Below, piece by piece: positions 1 to 18,100 of a DNA stretch of 64,000 nucleotides. The notes under the pieces are model-generated. The model did no database searches. It saw nothing but the letters and a program-made list of their open reading frames with translations, and was not told the origin of the DNA. A program made the position numbers and the translations under genes. The DNA comes from Syngnathus acus (taxonomy: Eukaryota > Chordata > Actinopteri > Syngnathiformes > Syngnathidae). The stretch's first letter is position 1, and each line of letters starts with the position of its first letter. The DNA lies in assembly GCF_901709675.1 (NCBI RefSeq), contig NC_051095.1, positions 13,469,456-13,533,455 on the forward strand, written 5' to 3'.

Positions 1-231
1 GCATTGACGCTGTCCTCAGTTCAGTTGATTGCTGGTTGCTGTGCACTGCCCTTCACATACATGTTATCATCTCATGTTTCCACTCCCTTAGGCTGCAATC
101 ACAATGCAGGTCTTAATGTTCAGGAGCTACCTGAATCTTCAATTATTCCTTTTCATAATGTACTTTTTACATTTACATATACAAATGATAGCTTACGCAC
201 CTACTGGCCAGACTACGTGTTCCATCTATAG

Positions 232-1491
232 CAGGAGTGTCAAACTAATTTTTATCATGGGCCGCTTTGTAGTTACAGGTTCCCTTAGACTCTAAGGCTC
301 AGAGGGCCGTTATGACAGTGACACCAAATAAATATTGAATATTATTACATATACACATCAAAGTGATGGAGTACTACCGTTTTTTTCCGTGTATAATACG
401 CCCCCATGTATAATACGCACCCTAACAATGGCATGTTGATGCTGGAAAAAAGCCTGTACCCATGTATAATACGCACCCAATTTTTTTTTTTTTTTTTAAT
501 TTTTTTTTTTTTCTTTTTTTTTTTTAAGTCCCAATGATCGTCACACACGCAGGGAGGCAATGGGTCCCATTTTTATAGTCTTTGGTATGGTCTTAACTAG
601 GCTGGATGTATTTTTTTTGTTGGCGTTGATTTCTCCGACTGCCCGTAAAGGCACCACCGCGATCAGATGAAAAGAGAGGAAAGTGACGTGCGGACATGTG
701 AAAAAGGCGGCTCTGTATGGGAGAGACGTTGAAGAGGAATAATAACACCCTTGGAAACCAAAACTTGCCCCTCGTCGTGACTCGGAGCCGCAACAAATGT
801 TTCGGATTTGTGTAGGGTACATTGTGACAGCAAACGAGCAGGTGATCGAGCAAGCGTCTGATACGAGAGCATTGCGTTCGTATGGAGCGTGTTTGAAGTG
901 AACAGCAGAGACGAAAGGAACAAGGCAAAGTGTTGTGAAATAAAATATTACCTGTAATACGCATTTTGTTATTTGCTGATTGTATTAAATTATCCCTTCT
1001 TTGACGAAATGACCAGAGCACAGTACAAACACACTATTGTTCTTTCGGTATTTATTCAACCCACATTCTTTCACAACATGACAAGAAGAGAACAATACAT
1101 AAATCAATACTCGTACCAGTACCATGATTTTCTTAAAAAAAAAAAAAAAATTTTTTTTTAAAAATTTAAAAAAAATTGTACCCATGTATAATGCGCACCC
1201 CAGATTTTAGGACAATAAATTAGTTAAATTTTGCGTATTATACACGGAAAAAAACGGTAATTTTGAAATCAGACATAAGAGTTTGTTTAATTATTGTTCA
1301 AGTTACTGTAAAAAGGGTAACGAAAATTCTTGCAAAATCTTAACGTTATTATTTATCCCTACATCCCAATTTGAAAATTTGGTACAGATTTTAGCAATGA
1401 TCATCAAAGTTGATTTGCTTTCGCAGGCCACATAAAATGATATGGTGGGCCAAATCTGGCCCCCGGGCCTTGAGTTTGACAGCAGCATTTG
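232..1491. mobile_element. hAT-type element with 8-bp target duplication, in rab11fip5 intron
   Basis: The left end starts CAGGAGTGTCAAAC and the right end reads GAGTTTGACAGCAGC, so the termini share the inverted core TGTCAAACT and are GGGCC-rich inside, as in fish hAT MITEs. The 8-mer ATCTATAG flanks it at 224-231 and 1492-1499, fitting the 8-bp duplication of hAT transposons. It is host to a second, TA-flanked element at 377-1257. The right terminus is degenerate, so the exact end is uncertain by a few bases. It has no credible coding region. Confidence 0.65.
377..1257 (-). mobile_element. TA-flanked TIR element (Tc1/mariner/pogo-type MITE), copy 1
   Basis: Perfect inverted ends begin CCGTTTTTTTCCGTGTATAA and are flanked by TA at 375-376 and 1258-1259, as expected of the Tc1/mariner/pogo superfamily. 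The interior repeats the motif GTATAATRCGC several times near both ends and holds long T and A tracts. A second copy in the opposite orientation lies at 44569-46362; there it carries a hAT insertion that this copy lacks. The 142-aa open frame inside is not conserved as protein and is not called. It sits inside the hAT element at 232-1491. Confidence 0.7.
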
Positions 1492-2349
1492 ATCTATAGG
1501 AAGGAGATTCTGATTTCATGTAAAATTTTCAAGTGTCACGTTGCATATGCCAATGAGGTTACAAGATCTGAATTTCTAATTGTAACCCCAGTAATTTGAA
1601 TGTGGGAGTTTGATCATGGAAGCAGTAGGACGGAGAATAATTGTCATGCCATGCAAGAGCCGCCCCTCCCTACACGCAGATCACACACTGTGCATAGGGC
1701 TCCATTCAATGTGAGGGGCCCCATTTTGCATGAGCGGCAACATTGTGAACTGCGACATCCAACCAATACGTGAAGGAACAACGTGACGCCGAGCAACCTT
1801 TGCATGTCCATGCGTAAACATGATCATGCTGTTGACATGTCCAAATTTCCATTTCCCAGCAACCCCAATGACCCGTCGACAAATCTTTGAGCCATGAGAT
1901 ATGGCCGTTAATGGCTCTAAAATGAAAGCACTGTCAAACTTTGTGGGCATATTTGCGCTGTATGTAATTCCCGCAATATCCCGTGTCGGTGCAAACAAAG
2001 TGCTATTGTAGGTGCTATCAGCCGCCGCATTTAATTCTTTGTGAATTCAGCTCTTACTGTTGAATGAATTTTTTCAACAAATAAGTCACAGTTTTCATGA
2101 CTACACCACACTGTATTTGTATGGATTTCTTAATTGTACACCCCTGTGGCCACAAGTTATTATATAAAACCTTGAACACTATTGGTTGTGGATTAAATCC
2201 GACACTTGTTTCTACCGCTAAAACAACTGGGCTTTAAACGAGAGCCAGTCATAGCAAGAATCCTATCAGTTCATTTCTACACTAAATGACAAATGAGATG
2301 GTTGCAGGGTTCAAACGACTGTACGCTTCTCACCTCTTTACAATTGCAG
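1492..2349. other. Intron sequence of rab11fip5
   Basis: This stretch precedes the acceptor of the exon at 2350. No exon or complete repeat was recognised in it. The part at 1640-2030 is less AT-rich than its surroundings and may be an old unclassified repeat. Confidence 0.5.
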
Positions 2350-3461
2350 ACTGCACCCAGTGAAACCTTTAACCCAACCAGAGAAGAAGGAGAGCCGTTC
2401 AGTTCTGGAAAAACTCAAATCCACCATAAGTCCAGGACGCTCCGCCCATCAGGTGGTGGTTGAGCCGCTGAAAATTCAGGTAAGCTCACAACAACAACAA
2501 AAACACAACTTTATCAAACCTCTGTAACACTAAAATAACCTCTCTTGTTTATTAGGTGGAACTCAAAGTAGCATGTTTCCATTTACTGTCAGAAAAAAAA
2601 AAATCCTTGGACCAACACAAGGCTTGGATATAAAATATTTTAGTATGATTATACTACATTAGCTGTCGCTATCATTTCCATACAAATTGCAGCTATTTCC
2701 AGAGTTATAGCGTGATGTGATGCCCAGACAGTAAAGTAATTAAAGTGTCTTAATAAATCACAGGAAGCCTGTAGGTCTGCACACTAATGCCTCAGCAAGC
2801 ATTTATTAATACTTTACTCCAATCAATATGCCGTGGGACATTAAATTGTGATATAGCTTTGGAGGACCGTTTAGGCACGGAGATCAACACTCAGTAGAAG
2901 ACCAACTGTGAACAATGCACAAAAAAGAAATTTCTGTCATCTTGTACACAGTTGTATCTTAAATATGTGATGCACAGGTAGAGCATCAAGAGGTCCAACT
3001 CAAGAGCTGGCTCTCCTTTGTTTGTTTCCTCTGCTTTACTCTCACATTTCAAAACATATCGACAGCCCTCTAAATTTTCCATCTTTGTGAAGAAGTGCAA
3101 AACATGACATCAGCTAAAGAAAGTAGAACTATGCCCATCAGCGGTCCGTGTTGGGCGACAGGGTGAAAATTGTTTTGACAGGTCTTCCTCTCTTGAACAG
3201 GAGCCCACAGAGGACAGGTCAGCGCTATATGAGCACCTGACCAACATGGAGCTCATCTCCTTGCTGCTGCAGCAGGACATGGACATGAGCAAGCAGCAGG
3301 CGGCCTCCGAGCGTCAGCGGGCGCAGCTGGAGAAGTGCGAGGCGGACCTGAAGAAGGTCAAGGCCCAGGTCCGTGACTTGGAGGACTACATCGACAACCT
3401 GCTGCTACGCATCATGGAGCAGACCCCTACGCTACTTCAGGTCCGCTCCAGACACAAGTGA
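2350..3461 (+). CDS. rab11fip5: Rab11 family-interacting protein, last two coding exons (rab11fip5-like)
   Basis: Exon A is 2350-2479, with acceptor TTGCAG and donor GTAAGC; it enters in phase 2, so its first base completes a codon, and then encodes 43 residues starting LHPVKPL. Exon B is 3201-3461, with acceptor TTGAACAG, 86 residues and TGA. The last exon is a long amphipathic coiled coil rich in K, E, Q and L that ends in DLEDYIDNLLLRIME, the hallmark of the Rab11/Rab25-binding domain at the C terminus of FIP proteins. Members link Rab11 vesicles to motors and to recycling endosomes. The basic, serine-rich piece in exon A fits a class I FIP linker. The N-terminal C2 domain and other exons lie left of the window. 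The choice of FIP5 over FIP1 or FIP2 rests mainly on the neighbouring sfxn5 and smyd5. Confidence 0.85.
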
Positions 3462-4006
3462 CGCCGGCGCCAAGGCCTCAGTGCTGCGAAACACGGAATA
3501 TATCCCAGCCACTGAACACATTTTCTCACCTGTAAAAGTGACTTCAAAGATTAAGGAGACATAAACAACTAGGTGGTGTTCCAACAACAACTACTACATG
3601 CCTGTTGACACATTATTATATGCATGCAAGTTAAAAACAACAAAAGAGTACAAAATAATATAAGTAAAGCTTTAGATACTTTTGCCTCAACAAACTAGAA
3701 CAAGTTGTGGTCATTGGATGTTATTGCATTCAAATTCTAATGTAGGAATTTAATGTCAAATAATACAGCACAAGGATTCATATAACAATAATATAACAGT
3801 AGTCAGAATACAATAGTATGTCATTTGTATTATTATTCATATTATTATAATGTACAGCTCTTTGTTACAGCTCAGCTGTGGTTGTTGTGAGAGTGCCACA
3901 TAAAGTTGATGTAAATGCAAAAAGAAAAAGATAACCACAGAGCAGGAAATGGTGTGCGCAAGCTAAATATTGTGTAGCCAAACGAAAAAAGAAAACCAAG
4001 GCGAAA

Positions 4007-4012
4007 AATAAA
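4007..4012 (+). terminator. Possible polyadenylation signal of rab11fip5
   Basis: A canonical AATAAA lies about 550 bp after the stop at 3461. No other feature nearby favours it strongly, so it is only a candidate. Confidence 0.3.
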
Positions 4013-4539
4013 CGTGTAAATGAACAAATTGTGTTTAACTTTTGATATGTCCCTGATTCCCCCTTTTTATTGTAAGGACGCTGTGTTTTACTTGCAGGCG
4101 GAAACAAGAGTGTTATAAGTTATCTTTCATGCGGCAGAAAAAGATACCGCGCTGGTTTAGCTATTTCCATACAAGAATGTTTTTGTGTATGACCTCCGAA
4201 ACTTTCTGCAGAGCCTCACCCGACCACACAGTTACGTAAGAACAAAGTGTGACCCTTATGTTGCCTCTGTGATGAAAGTACGGATGGTTACATACTGCTG
4301 TGTTGCATAGTTCTGACCACTAGGGGGGGCATTCACTCCAGCGTTAAAAATAGTCCAATTCAAAAAATGAAACTCTTTCACGCCCACAATACATCTTTAT
4401 TTATACAGCTTTTGCCCATCCCTCCATATGCCTTGTTGTTTGAAATGATATCTTACAGATAATGTAAACTCCAAGTTCACTATCGTTAGAACATCACGTA
4501 AACACAATAACAATGATTTTTAATCAAATTAGGTCAGTG

Positions 4540-4650
4540 CACTATGGTGGCCTAGTGATTACCGCGCCTGACTCACAGTAGAGAGGTCCCGGGTTGGAAT
4601 CATAGTGCCTTGCTGAGTGGAGTTTGCATGTTCTTCCCATGCATGCATGT
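4540..4650 (+). repeat. tRNA-derived SINE fragment with V-type core
   Basis: A Pol III box A-like sequence (TGGCCTAGTGA, 4548-4558) is followed 44 bp later by a box B-like GGTTGGAATC at 4592, the spacing of a tRNA gene. The following GGAGTTTGCATGTTCTTCCC is the conserved core of vertebrate V-SINEs (HE1-like). The 3' tail has decayed. Confidence 0.7.
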
Positions 4651-5283
4651 GTGCAAATCAGACTCATCCTTCATAACACCTGCACACTCAATAGATAGAT
4701 AAATGCCATAATGTCCCATACGTTTCGATGCATAGGAAAAATATATGTATATTCAATTAAATTATGAAAACAATTTTATATAATCTACAAGACCACCACT
4801 GCACAGCGGGAGTTGCTTCTAATGATGATACTTTACTTGAGACAATTTCTGTTCTATATTTTCAATCATAGCGTTATGATTCCATAATAGGAGATGCATG
4901 CAGTGTACATGCTCTTTACAGTACTGTGTTGACTAAAAAAAAAAATGACATAAATGTGTTGTAGGCCTATGATACAAAATTATGTGTGATGTGTTATCTA
5001 GTCATGGATTTCCCTTTTATAGACAGCCGGTTTAATTTCCAGTCAGTGGCACAATTATGTTCAGCCATGGCAGGTCCCAGGTGATTGGGTTGAGTCTGCA
5101 AGGGCATATGGGGCACAAAAACAGACATACAAATCATTCCCGTCATTTGCTGTAGTGACTCCTGATAAGTTAAAACCCCATCACCACAACAACATTAAAT
5201 ACCTGAAGTGATTTGAATTCATGTGTACTGTATTGTGGGTGTTCATGCAAATTGTAAGGTACGGTGAAAAAAGGCACATGTCT

Positions 5284-5385
5284 ATTTTCATTTATTTATT
5301 TATTTATGTATGTATTTATTTATTTATTTATTTATTTATTTATTTTTGTTTATGTATTTACTTTTATTATATTTATTTTCGTGTA
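5284..5385. repeat. (TTTA)n microsatellite
   Basis: About 25 units of TTTA with TGTA and TTTG interruptions. The open frame across it is an artefact of the repeat. Confidence 0.9.
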
Positions 5386-5863
5386 TTTATTTTTTATATG
5401 GTTTATTGTTTAATAGTAATTTCCTAATTATTGATTGTTGTTGTTTCTTCCGTTTGTTCGTTATTTTTTGTATTCTAGTTTAAAAAGAAGACTTTATGGA
5501 GAAAACAATTCATTTTGTCGCACACACCTGCAAGCAGCACTTAATCATTTTTTTCTTTATTAATGAGCCACAATGTTTTAAAATCAATTTCATATCCGTC
5601 CAGCTCTCCGACAAATGTTAGCAGATCATAACAATCGATCGCGCTAGTTATGCAACAGCCTGCTTCCCGTCATCGATCATTTGGGATGCAGTCACGCTCT
5701 GTTGCTGTACGAGCGACGACAGGCAGTGAAGGACTTCATTTCCCATCTGGCTTTGGGGTTGACAGCAAGGCTTCTTTTTCCCCAGCACTACTTTGAACGG
5801 CGAGGAGTTGCACTTGAGGACGCCGGCTTGAGGTTCGTTCATGAGGAAAAACAGGGGGCTGTC

Positions 5864-13272
<7,409 letters not shown>

Positions 13273-15133
13273 TGGATGACGTGACGGTCCGAGAGAAAAC
13301 AAGGATGTGATGAGAAGAACATTAACACGGAAACTTATTGCAATCTGTATGTATAGAAATATGATCAAATGAAATGCATTTTATTGAAATCATGTGATAT
13401 GTTGTAAATAGGCCACATTAATAGACACATTAATAGTTTAAACATGCAATAACAGTATTTGCCACAAGAGAGCATCAAAAACTTGCATTGCTAAAGATAT
13501 TTTAAATTGTGTTTCCTAATAAAAATATAATGATAATAGTAATGTATTTCTATATATTTTTAAATTTAGTAATGATATTTGAAAATGATTTCCAATAAAT
13601 ACAATTTATAAAGTAATTATAAATTATTTGTACAGTTTTACGTACATTACGTATATCATTTTACAGAATCGCCATATAGCAGTTGTCATCGTTTATGAAC
13701 TGGTTCAAAAACAACTCCCGGGCCTTGACGCTTTGACTTGAGTAATAATGTTCCAATATTTTCCTAATTAAAAACCTATCACGATTCACAATTGCTGCTG
13801 AATTTAAATGTTTAAGTAAATGGCACCTAACCCTAATTAATCATATTACCATTAATGTATTTTGTCAATTGACATTCAAGATGGTGCATATTTTCATGTA
13901 TTTGGATTTTTTTTATATACGTATATACCCTTACAAGACCACACATGGGTCTAATAACTTACTTAATACTCCTCAATAATTGTTAATTTATTGAAATTAT
14001 TTGTTGCTTGGTTGTCTATCACTGGGTGTGTTATTTTATTTTTGTTTTTATTTTTACACTTTTTTTAGTCATATTGCAGGGTAATATTGCTCTGTAACTT
14101 AAGAAGCACTGCACTAAATATTAGTGCAATGAAAGTCTGTGCTACTATTGTTCTATGTGGATGTAAAAATGTCTGTCTGATTTCAAATTGCCTGAAATAA
14201 CTGACACATGCCAAGCATTTTGACACCAACAATGTGAAACAGTCATTTCTTCATTATTTTGTAGTAATTTGTACGGTATGCACTCCTAATAATTCATTTT
14301 GCGTACAATTTTCCGACCAATCTTATATCACTAAATGACATGAAATTATTGTTATTAAATATATTTGTAAAATTTACACTAAAATTTCACTGGTTGCAAA
14401 GTGCATGGTCTAAATAAATATACTTAATATATTTCTGTGAATAAGTTTCATTATTTTAGTATTTCTTTTACCATTCACCAAACCCAAACCAATCATTGTG
14501 TATTAATAGTGTGGTAAAACTACCACTTCCTTTTAAATAGATCATTCCTTAATTGCTTTTGTTTTTATTTTCCTATATTTAAACATAGTTTTGATGTTCA
14601 ATGTTAAAGTTGCTTTTAAAAAACATTACATGTACTTGTTTGGAATAAAATGTCTCTGATTCTGATGTTGGCAATGATAGTGGTAGCGCAGGTGGCACTG
14701 GCTAAATTTCTCTCTGGCATGTCTCCAGTCCAACTTGTTTTCATGTAATTTAATAAATTATGTATTATTCTATTCATATTCAATAAATCCAGCCATCAAT
14801 TCTCAACACCGCTTATCCTTATCTTACTTGCACACATTGGGAATCAATCCCATGCTGCCTGCCTGCAAATAAGTCAGGTTAGTGTACTCTGCATCAGGCA
14901 CTTTATTCCGTTTTAAAATTCATTGTATTTAGTTCTCACACATCATTCCACTTCACATTTTGGCATTTCATCATTCACACGCAATCGCTGCAGAAATTGC
15001 ACACGTCTCCTTATTTTGTTAATACGCTACAGTTCACATAGTGGTCTTTAGGGGGCGCCTCACATACTCGCAGCAGAGTAGTGGCATGCGCATGTGCAAG
15101 CGAGTATCCTCGAGGTGAAAGTTCGTCTCCAAG
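13273..15133. other. sfxn5 3' UTR and sfxn5-smyd5 spacer
   Basis: AT-rich 3' flank with no coding potential. At about 14785-14885 there is a degenerate repeat fragment whose text (ACCGCTTATCCT) is common in the tails of teleost SINE/L2 copies. The 100 bp before 15134 are GC-richer and look like the smyd5 promoter and 5' UTR. Confidence 0.6.
13518..14649 (+). terminator. Candidate polyadenylation signals of sfxn5
   Basis: AATAAA occurs at 13518-13523 (246 bp after the stop) and again at 14644-14649, where it is followed by a GT-rich TGTCTCTG. Either could end the transcript. Confidence 0.4.
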
Positions 15134-15141
15134 ATGGCGGC
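15087..15141 (+). promoter_or_regulatory. smyd5 promoter-proximal NRF1-like and YY1-like sites
   Basis: TGCGCATGTGCA at 15087-15098 differs by one base from the NRF1 palindrome core GCGCATGCGC. AAGATGGCGGC at 15131-15141 matches the YY1 consensus and overlaps the start codon, a known arrangement in housekeeping genes. No TATA box is seen. Function is inferred from motif match only. Confidence 0.5.
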
Positions 15142-18100
15142 CCCCTTGGATGACATGTTTTCCTTCTGCATGGATCCCAGCAAAGTTGCCGGCGCCGTGG
15201 AAGTGCGATTTATTGACAACGTCAAGGTTGGTCTGTTGACAATTTTGGTCATTTTTATGCTGGAATGAGAAAAGAAGGGGGAAAAAAAAAAATCGGCTTT
15301 ACTCACCGCTTTTCAACCTTAGTCGCATGCTACACATATATGTTATGTATATTTGCCTTTCGAACTGTACCACATCCATGCAGTTTGTTTTTACGTGCCT
15401 AAAAATTGCAGGTAAACGCTATTCATATTCTTGTACGGTTTTCCACGTTTCAGCTGTAACATAAGCAATTTTGATTGACATCCAGCAGACAATCAGTGCA
15501 AACGCATCAGAAACTCCCATTAGATTATATTTATAATGTGACATTATTTTGAAACTTAATAAGAGTCAATCTTATAGTCGCCATATTAATATTAGAAATA
15601 CTCCAATACCATACGTGTTTTGGTGTATGTGAGATCATTAAAGACTAATTTGTCCATAGGTGTGAATGTGAGTGTGACTGATTGTCTATATGGGCTCTGT
15701 GACTGGTGTATGATAGGAAATGGATGGATTTGTTAAATTCTGGCTTCATTGAGTTTAACTGTTGCTTCTAACATATGCTTAAAGGGGAAAGGTCTGTTTG
15801 CAAAGAGGGGCATCAAGAAGGGTGAGGTCATTTTCATTGAGCGCCCGCTTGTCTGTGCCCAGTTCCTGTGGAATGCTTTGTATAAATATAAAGGTGAGAC
15901 TCAGTTTGAGCGGGTTTAAATAACTTGATGTCTCATGATTGACGTTTGAATTGTGTTTTTAACAGCATGCGATTACTGTTTACGAGCCCTGGAGACGGCG
16001 GAGGAGAACGCTCGGAGACTGGCAGGCAATCCAGACCTCAGGCTTCCTTATCCGGAACTCTGCCCAGTCCGACCACAACTCCACCAAGCCTGCCCTCAGT
16101 GTCAGGTCGGTTTGCACAGGATGTCACTGTCGAGGAACTTCAAGTTTGGAATTTGACCAACATTTTCTTCACTAAATATCCGAAAAGTAGTCACCATGCT
16201 TAATTTAATTCCAGCCATCGTTTATGGATTAACTTTATTGCTGTTGTTTTATTACGGTCGTTTGCTACTTCTGTTTTTCTTCCATTGCTGTTGCCTCAAA
16301 TCACTTGTTGCGGTTACCTGTGAAAAAGTCTGCTCAAATAGCACAAAAATACTCCACTGCGAAAAGGTCTCAAAGCTCGTATGTTCCTATGCGTTTAATG
16401 AATATATAATAAGATATGACCCACCTCCACCCGCAGGTGATTTACTGCAGCGCTGATTGTCGCCAAGCTGCGGTGGACCAGTACCACCGAGCGCTGTGTC
16501 TCGGCCCGTCTCATGAAGATCCAGAACACCCCGTCAACAAGCTGAAAGACGCCTGGAGGTGATTGGGATGATTCCAGTTTAGTCTAAAAAGTTCCTTGTG
16601 GATTTTTATTGTAAATGTTCCTGTGTTCTCCACAGGACCATGCACTATCCTCCAGAGACCTCCAGCATCACGCTTCTGGCCAGAATGGTCGCAACTGTTA
16701 AACAAGTGAGATTTATTTTTTTATAATGTTGTATTTGCATGCTTCCACAATGAAATCCCAGGCCTCTTTCACAGGGAGGTCTGGCAACATTAAAGGTGTG
16801 AAAGAAGAGACCGCGTGTGTCTGCCTTTTGTAGACAATCTACTGAAGGCATCCCGCAGTCAGATAATTGCATGACATCACCACAAGAGTCATGTATGGTC
16901 TACAAAATACACATGCTTACTTTCTACACATCAGATGAACGGTAATCTCACGTTCTCAACACTTTTTGCAGCTTCCTGCTGTATGCTTTCACACCGGCTG
17001 GATATTGCACACACCAGCACATGAGTTAGTTCCTGTGAAAGAGACAATGAGGACCTGTAGGAACTTCCATTAATTATTCACAGATAATTAATACAAAAAA
17101 TTATGTGACATGTACAGTTAAGTGCATTACATTTAAACTTTATGATACGTAATACAGCAAATGTACTATTTTTTTATTTACATGACAAATCCATTTTAAC
17201 TTGGATTGCATCATTAACCACTTAACATCAGAAAAGGTGATGAATAATTATCACACATTATACGGTGTGATTTCTGAATTAATGCATTGGTATTACTATT
17301 ATTTGTATTAGCAGTAGTAGTAATATTAATATTAGTATTATATGATCAAATTATTCTCCCTCCCTCCATCCGTCCGTCCGTCCGTCTGCCCGTCCGTCTA
17401 TCCATTAATCTACCCACCATTCATCGAGACCCTTATTTTGTGAATCGCTGCTACCAAAATGTGTTGTTAATTTGCATTCCAGGCCAAAGACAAAGCACAC
17501 TGGCAGAAGCTGTTCTCGTACTTCTGCAGCCGCACAGCCAATGAGGAAGACGAGCTGGCCCACAAGCTCCTGGGGGAGAAATTCAGGGTAAATATTCCTC
17601 AGCTGGGAAAAATAAATTGTAGAAATGTCCTATATCTCGCAGCTAACCAGTAGCTGACCAATGTAATGTAATGATGCTGTTTGTTTCCAGGGTCAGCTGG
17701 CGGTGTTACAGAGTCTTTTCAAAGAGGCGCTGTACGATGATGAGCTAAGTCGGGTAAATGCAAATATTTACACTTAAACCTCATCACAAATGATCATAAA
17801 TCACATTGGGACTCAAAGTCCAGTTTGCAAATTTGATGAGAGACAGTTTTATATTGTTTACATAAAATGTTCTGCTTGTAATATGACCAGAGTTCTGAGT
17901 TCCGCCCGTTTTTGGAATGGAATGGTCCCCCCAAGTAAAATCACCCCAGACTTCCAGCTTGATCAATAATAGATAAAAAATAATAAACATTTGACATGAC
18001 TAGACTCCTAGACTGTTGCTAGAGCTTTTACTGCAGCTTTTGTATTAGGTGTGTACCTAATGATATGACCGGTGAGTGTACCATTCTTCGTAAAGCTCCA

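Larger units (their letters stand above)
3462..5863. other. rab11fip5 3' UTR and intergenic region to sfxn5
   Basis: The first several hundred bases should be the 3' untranslated region of rab11fip5. The rest is AT-rich, with a SINE at about 4540-4650 and a TTTA microsatellite at 5284-5385. The last 180 bp before 5864 are more GC-rich and are probably the sfxn5 5' UTR and promoter. No TATA box was recognised. Confidence 0.6.

Noticed and set aside
593-1021. 142-aa minus-strand ORF, with a similar ORF at 45748-46155
   Set aside because: Both lie in the same TIR element and are similar only because the DNA is. The text has no domain, and several overlapping frames are open in the same stretch.
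5681-5863. In-frame ATG 61 codons upstream of the sfxn5 start
   Set aside because: The added residues do not resemble a sideroflexin N terminus, while MADAAACPSF at 5864 matches the family start. The upstream part is better read as 5' UTR.
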